9,640 bases of DNA from an uncultured bacterium. Its GTDB lineage: Bacteria; Hydrogenedentota; Hydrogenedentia; Hydrogenedentales; JAEUWI01. Each line of letters starts with the position of its first letter. Position 1 is the stretch's first letter. The stretch lies in the NCBI GenBank assembly GCA_937895305.1, contig CALAXS010000625.1:1-9640 (forward strand), in the 5' to 3' direction. The notes under the pieces were generated by a model that did no database searches, was not told the DNA's origin, and saw only the letters and a list, made by a program, of their open reading frames with translations. Of the stretch, positions 6,457 to 9,640 are shown in pieces. A program made the translations under genes and the position numbers.

Positions 6457-7636
6457 ATCCTTCATAAACGACTTCACCCGCTAGCCACGTTTTCTTAACG
6501 GTCAATGATTCATCCCATAACACAAGGTCTGCATCACCGCCCACGGCCATTTTTCCTTTGTCCGTCAAACCCAGCACCGCCGCAGGACTCGTGGTCCCCA
6601 TGGCCCAAATGTCTGCCACTGGTGCATCCAGCCATTGCAACAAGTTCCGCATCCCCTGGTCCATGGTCAACGCACTTCCTGCAAGGCCGCCCCGCATGGG
6701 ATGGGTTGCATCTGCAATACGCGGTGCATCCCCCGGTTTCACTTCTACAGCATAGCCCCAAGGCGTATCGTAAAGTCCGGGACCCAGCCCCGCACCAAAT
6801 GAGGCATCGGTAATCAACGAAACGCCTTTTGTGCCTTTCGCTGCTACCGCAGCACGAATCGCCATGGGATGCACATGAATGCCGTCGCAAATAAAATCGC
6901 AGGTCCCTCGTGAATCGCCTAAAACCGTTTCTACCACACCCACAGGGCGTACACCGGGGTCTGTTTCTTCGGGTACAGGGAAGACATCATAAAAATGGGT
7001 GCCGTGGTACGCCCCGGCATCCATGGCGGCGAGGGTCTCTTCCACGCTGGCACGGGTATGTGTAATGAAAGGCTTCACGCCTTGCTCTACCAAACGTTCG
7101 ATAAGTGGAATAATATTCTTCACTTCGGGGGAAATGGACATGACTGCAACACGGTTGTTGCATGCGGATAACAGATCTTCCAACAATCCGAGGTCGCCAT
7201 CCCTGGTTTCACAGGCTGCGCCAGTAATCGCAACGAAGGGGCCTTCCAGATGAATCCCGGGGATTGCTACGGTTTTGATAGATGGTATGGCCTGTGTAAA
7301 GGCATCCAGTTCCGAAAAAAGCGTTGGGCCAAGTGCTGGCACCATGGTGGGCACAACCGTTGTGCAACCATATTTTCCCAACACCATGGCAGCGCCCGAC
7401 AAATGCTCTGGTCCCTGATCATAATTAAATTGCTCAATGCCGTGGGTGTGCATATCGATGAGTCCCGGCGTAAGCAGTGCACCACCCCCGTCCAGCTCCT
7501 CCCCTGCGCCACAATTCCCCAGTACCGCACCTTCTCCCAGTGCAATAATCTTCCCACCCCGCACTTGCAGGTACCCGGCATGAACACCTTCGCCCGGTAT
7601 GAGGAGTCGAACATTTTTTATCAGAAAATCTGTCAT
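6455..7636 (-). CDS. nagA: NagA-type amino-sugar N-deacetylase (amidohydrolase superfamily), substrate uncertain
   Basis: A 393-residue metal-dependent deacetylase, usual length for NagA. N-acetylglucosamine-6-phosphate deacetylases remove acetate from the sugar amine in the cytoplasm. Seen in order: PGLIDMHTHG (57-66, metal His63 and His65), IHLEGPF with metal Glu131, ITHTRAS with His193, THFYDVF with His214, DGIHVHP (251-257) with substrate His254, TDASFGAG with catalytic Asp277, and an amidohydrolase C-terminal sandwich ending GDADLVLWD. The catalytic machinery is complete. The phosphate pocket is not: the E. coli YNAM/REPG segment reads YDVF/TDPG, so N219 is Asp217 and phosphate-contacting R227 is Thr225. 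This makes the 6-phosphate substrate doubtful. Start ATG 7636 follows a GGAAAGAG purine stretch. It is the first gene of the minus-strand operon, behind a promoter at 7669-7697. The symbol marks the family; another N-acyl sugar is quite possible. Confidence 0.92.
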   Translation of the reverse strand: MTDFLIKNVRLLIPGEGVHAGYLQVRGGKIIALGEGAVLGNCGAGEELDGGGALLTPGLIDMHTHGIEQFNYDQGPEHLSGAAMVLGKYGCTTVVPTMVPALGPTLFSELDAFTQAIPSIKTVAIPGIHLEGPFVAITGAACETRDGDLGLLEDLLSACNNRVAVMSISPEVKNIIPLIERLVEQGVKPFITHTRASVEETLAAMDAGAYHGTHFYDVFPVPEETDPGVRPVGVVETVLGDSRGTCDFICDGIHVHPMAIRAAVAAKGTKGVSLITDASFGAGLGPGLYDTPWGYAVEVKPGDAPRIADATHPMRGGLAGSALTMDQGMRNLLQWLDAPVADIWAMGTTSPAAVLGLTDKGKMAVGGDADLVLWDESLTVKKTWLAGEVVYEG

Positions 7637-7647
7637 AGCTCTTTCCG

Positions 7648-7676
7648 TTGCAATCCCTTAAAAGGCTCAGTATGAT
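7648..7676 (+). promoter_or_regulatory. Candidate sigma70-type promoter of the hydrolase-kinase unit
   Basis: TTGCAA (7648-7653, 4 of 6) and TATGAT (7671-7676, 5 of 6) are separated by exactly 17 bases. Transcription would start near 7683, giving a leader of about 65 bases to the preferred start at 7749. The -10 region is shared with the divergent minus-strand promoter, so the two polymerases should compete. Confidence 0.5.
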
Positions 7677-7697
7677 GGCTGAAGGTGTCATATTCAA
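7669..7697 (-). promoter_or_regulatory. Candidate sigma70-type promoter of the nagA-led operon
   Basis: On the minus strand, a -35-like TTGAAT (7697-7692) and a -10-like CATACT (7674-7669) are separated by exactly 17 bases; each matches 4 of 6 consensus bases. Transcription would start near 7662, leaving a short leader of about 25 bases before the nagA ATG at 7636. It overlaps the plus-strand promoter by 8 bases (7669-7676). Confidence 0.45.
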
Positions 7698-7710
7698 GCA
7701 CAGGATATGA
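7688..7710. promoter_or_regulatory. Candidate operator: 23-base dyad in the divergent intergenic region
   Basis: TCATAT (7688-7693) and ATATGA (7705-7710) form a perfect 6-base inverted repeat around an 11-base centre; a further C/G pair at 7695 and 7703 extends it with one mismatch. The two half-sites are 17 bases apart start to start, close to two helical turns, which suits a dimeric repressor. It covers the minus-strand -35 box and lies just downstream of the plus-strand -10, so bound protein could affect both units. No regulator gene is in the window, and an AT-rich 6-base dyad can occur by chance. Confidence 0.3.
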
Positions 7711-7748
7711 ACCATGACAAGAACCAGGCACAAAGGAACTCCCAGGTT

Positions 7749-9071
7749 ATGGCGGAACTCTACGCAGGTGCAGCTGCGGTTGATATTACCCCCGCAACAC
7801 CGATGCATCTTTTCGGTTATCCCCATGTGGAACGTATCAGCACGGGGGTACACGATTCCCTCTTCTCTTCTGCCCTATACCTCGAATCAGAAGACGATGC
7901 GCTCCTCTTCATCGCCAATGACATCATCTTCATTCCCAAGGATCTCGCAGCACGGGCCCGTACCCGCATCCAGATGGAGACGGGCCTTCGTGAAGAGCAC
8001 ATCCTCATTACCGCCACCCATACCCACTCCGGTCCCAACACCGTCCGCTATGCCAGCAATGAGGGGGACCCCACCGTTCCTCCACCGAATCGTGATTATC
8101 TCCATCATCTCGAAGACAGCATCGTGGATGCTGCCTTTCGGTCTATAGAGCAGCTCCACCCTGCTGAACTGGCCCACTGCACAGCCGACGGTTCCTGTGT
8201 CGGCACCAACCGCCGTTCACCTGAAGGGCGAAGTCGTCCCGAGGTACCTGTACTTGTGGTGCGCAACACCATGTCCCGTGAATATATCGCCCTCATGCTG
8301 GTCTGTTCTATGCACCCTACCGTACTCCATGAAGACTCCACGCTCATCAGTGCAGATTTCCCGGGCATGACCAGGGAATTTCTGCAAAAGGAATTGGTGG
8401 GGGCGGACTGTCCGGTACTCCACCACTCCGGTGCATCGGGAAACCAAAGCCCACGGCACGTGGTGAAAGCATGCACTTTTGAGGAAGCCGATCGCCTCGG
8501 CACAGCACTGGGCCAAGCCGTCATCCAGGCCACAGGCGATCTTGAGTATCATAATGATCTCCAACTCAACGTCGAACACAGCACCCTCATCTTGCCCCTT
8601 CGTGATTTTCCCGATGTGGCAAGTGCTGAAAAGAATTGTGTCCAAAGTAAAGCGATCTACCAGCAACGCATGGACGATAAGGCATCCGCAGCCGACATTC
8701 GCACTGCCGAGTGTGATGTCTTTGGCGCTGAAGAAACCGTAACACTCGCACGTATGGCCGCATCAGGGCAGCTCGCCAACTACGCGGCAACGTGCATGCC
8801 CGCAGAAATTCAGGCACTCTGTATTGGCACCCAGACCTTCATTGGAATACCGGGTGAACTTTTTGTCGAATTCGCACTCCATATTGAATCCCAATATCCC
8901 GACACGCATATCATCACCATGGCCAATGGCGAGCTACAGGGCTATCTGGTTACCGGGGAAGCGGTAAATGAAGGCGGCTATGAAGCCTCCAACGCCCTCT
9001 TCAAGAGTCCAGATAGCGGGGAACGGATTGTCGAAGCGGTAACTACACTACTTTATAAGATGAATACATAA
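7749..9071 (+). CDS. Neutral/alkaline ceramidase-family zinc hydrolase, short cytosolic form
   Basis: A 440-residue protein matching the N-terminal catalytic domain of neutral/alkaline non-lysosomal ceramidases, zinc amidases that cleave N-acyl bonds. Landmarks: AGAAAVDITP (6-15), typical of the family start; ATHTHSGPN (89-97) with zinc His91 and His93; SMHPTVL with His189; SADFPG (201-206); GASGNQSP in the place of the GDxSPN loop (228-235); PGELFVEF with zinc Glu370; and GYLVT with Tyr399 as the last ligand position. Secreted ceramidases are about 650-750 residues with a signal peptide and a C-terminal domain; both are absent here. The protein is therefore probably cytosolic and need not act on ceramide. 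The start at 7749 has AGGA 11 bases upstream and begins at the conserved domain; ATG 7707 would add 14 non-conserved residues with AGGA only 1 base away. It is first of a plus-strand unit divergent from nagA, with the kinase 9 bases downstream. An amide or lactone in the amino-sugar pathway is a plausible substrate. Confidence 0.88.
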   Translation: MAELYAGAAAVDITPATPMHLFGYPHVERISTGVHDSLFSSALYLESEDDALLFIANDIIFIPKDLAARARTRIQMETGLREEHILITATHTHSGPNTVRYASNEGDPTVPPPNRDYLHHLEDSIVDAAFRSIEQLHPAELAHCTADGSCVGTNRRSPEGRSRPEVPVLVVRNTMSREYIALMLVCSMHPTVLHEDSTLISADFPGMTREFLQKELVGADCPVLHHSGASGNQSPRHVVKACTFEEADRLGTALGQAVIQATGDLEYHNDLQLNVEHSTLILPLRDFPDVASAEKNCVQSKAIYQQRMDDKASAADIRTAECDVFGAEETVTLARMAASGQLANYAATCMPAEIQALCIGTQTFIGIPGELFVEFALHIESQYPDTHIITMANGELQGYLVTGEAVNEGGYEASNALFKSPDSGERIVEAVTTLLYKMNT

Positions 9072-9074
9072 GGG
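9070..9074 (+). promoter_or_regulatory. Ribosome-binding site fixing the TTG start of the FGGY kinase
   Basis: AAGGG begins within the stop codon of the hydrolase and lies 6 bases before TTG 9081, supporting coupled translation of hydrolase and kinase. Confidence 0.65.
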
Positions 9075-9080
9075 CTTCCT

Positions 9081-9640
9081 TTGGAAAATTGTATCGTTTT
9101 AGATCTGGGTACCACCTACTTCAAGGCCACTATCTTTGATGGTGACGGAAAGCTGTGTGCGCTCCTTCGTCGTCCTACACCCGTGGAAAGCACCCAACCC
9201 GGCTACAGTGAAATCGATGCGCAAACATTTCGCAACACCATCACCGCCATGATTCGCGATCTTTATCACGAGGCCCCCCAACGCTTCCCCCATATCGGGG
9301 CCATTACCTTCGCCACCCAGACCAACAGCTTCGTCCTCCTTGACGCCGATGGCGAGGCCTTGACTCCTTTCGTCATTTGGAATGACCAGCGAGCCAAGAA
9401 TCACAGTCCACTTCTGGGCGAACTCATCGCCCTGCCCGGATTCTACGAAACAACCGGTGTCCCTGGCTTGAGTCCAGAATTCATGGTGGCCAAGCTCCAT
9501 TGGTATCAAATCCAGACTCCCGAACTCTGGGAGCGGGTCGCACGGATTGCCCTCATCAGCGACTACCTCACGCTCCGCTTCACGGGACAGTTCGTCACGG
9601 AAGCGGGCGCGGCGGGATTGACGGGCCTGGTCGATATCCA
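9081..9640 (+). CDS. FGGY-family carbohydrate kinase, N-terminal part (runs off window)
   Basis: The first 186 codons of an ATP-dependent sugar or polyol kinase; the frame is open to the window end, so the protein is truncated by the window rather than broken. The start MENCIVLDLGTTYFKA shows the FGGY phosphate-1 motif (D8-x-G10-T11-T12) at the very N-terminus. ATQTNSFVLLD (78-88) matches the xylulokinase-type GQMHG region in position but not in residues, WNDQR is at 100-104, and SDYLTLRFTGQFVT (160-173) fits the family KDYLxxxLTG segment. The start is TTG at 9081 with AAGGG (9070-9074) 6 bases upstream; that site overlaps the hydrolase stop codon. No ATG upstream of the motif is available in frame. 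It is co-transcribed with the zinc hydrolase. The substrate cannot be assigned because the catalytic Asp and ATP-binding C-terminal domain lie outside; xylulose-, gluconate- and erythritol-type sugars are all possible. Confidence 0.92.
   Translation, partial: MENCIVLDLGTTYFKATIFDGDGKLCALLRRPTPVESTQPGYSEIDAQTFRNTITAMIRDLYHEAPQRFPHIGAITFATQTNSFVLLDADGEALTPFVIWNDQRAKNHSPLLGELIALPGFYETTGVPGLSPEFMVAKLHWYQIQTPELWERVARIALISDYLTLRFTGQFVTEAGAAGLTGLVDI

Noticed and set aside
7654..7665. CCTT-AA-AAGG mini-dyad within the promoter spacer as an operator
   Set aside because: A 4-base arm is too short to separate from chance.
7707..7748. Start of the zinc hydrolase at ATG 7707
   Set aside because: It would add 14 residues without family resemblance, its nearest AGGA is one base away, and the conserved domain begins right after ATG 7749.

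Overview
The window looks like accessory carbohydrate metabolism from a Gram-negative-type bacterium of moderate GC content (by eye slightly above 50 %). Tandem Gfo/Idh/MocA oxidoreductases, a neutral-ceramidase-family hydrolase and an FGGY kinase in one neighbourhood are typical of Planctomycetota, Verrucomicrobiota, Lentisphaerota, Hydrogenedentota and similar lineages. No rRNA or ribosomal protein is present to fix the taxon, so this is an inference. I see no tRNA, CRISPR array, insertion sequence or phage gene.

Layout. On the minus strand, reading from 7636 down to 76, is one tightly packed series: a NagA-type deacetylase, a NagB-fold protein, a class III PLP aminotransferase, three consecutive Gfo/Idh/MocA dehydrogenases, then a 160-base gap and a short-chain dehydrogenase. 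Junctions in the first six genes are 4-base overlaps or gaps of 1 to 14 bases, so they should be co-transcribed and partly translationally coupled. On the plus strand, from 7749, is a 440-residue zinc hydrolase of the neutral/alkaline ceramidase family, followed after 9 bases by the N-terminal 186 residues of an FGGY sugar kinase that runs off the window. The two units diverge from 7637-7748, where two sigma70-like promoters with 17-base spacers overlap back to back and an inverted repeat sits on one of them.

How the genes may work together. A deacetylase and a NagB-fold protein at the head of the operon point to an N-acylated amino sugar. Aligned by eye with the E. coli enzymes, however, both have lost the residues that grip the substrate 6-phosphate, and the NagB-like protein also lacks one catalytic acid. 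No amino-sugar kinase or PTS gene is in view. My main hypothesis is a non-phosphorylated (or otherwise substituted) amino-sugar pathway. In it, deacetylation is followed by NAD-dependent oxidation by one or more of the Gfo/Idh/MocA proteins or the SDR, and by amino-group removal or exchange by the aminotransferase. The divergent FGGY kinase could phosphorylate a late sugar or polyol. Direction (catabolic or biosynthetic), substrate and order of steps cannot be read from the sequence.
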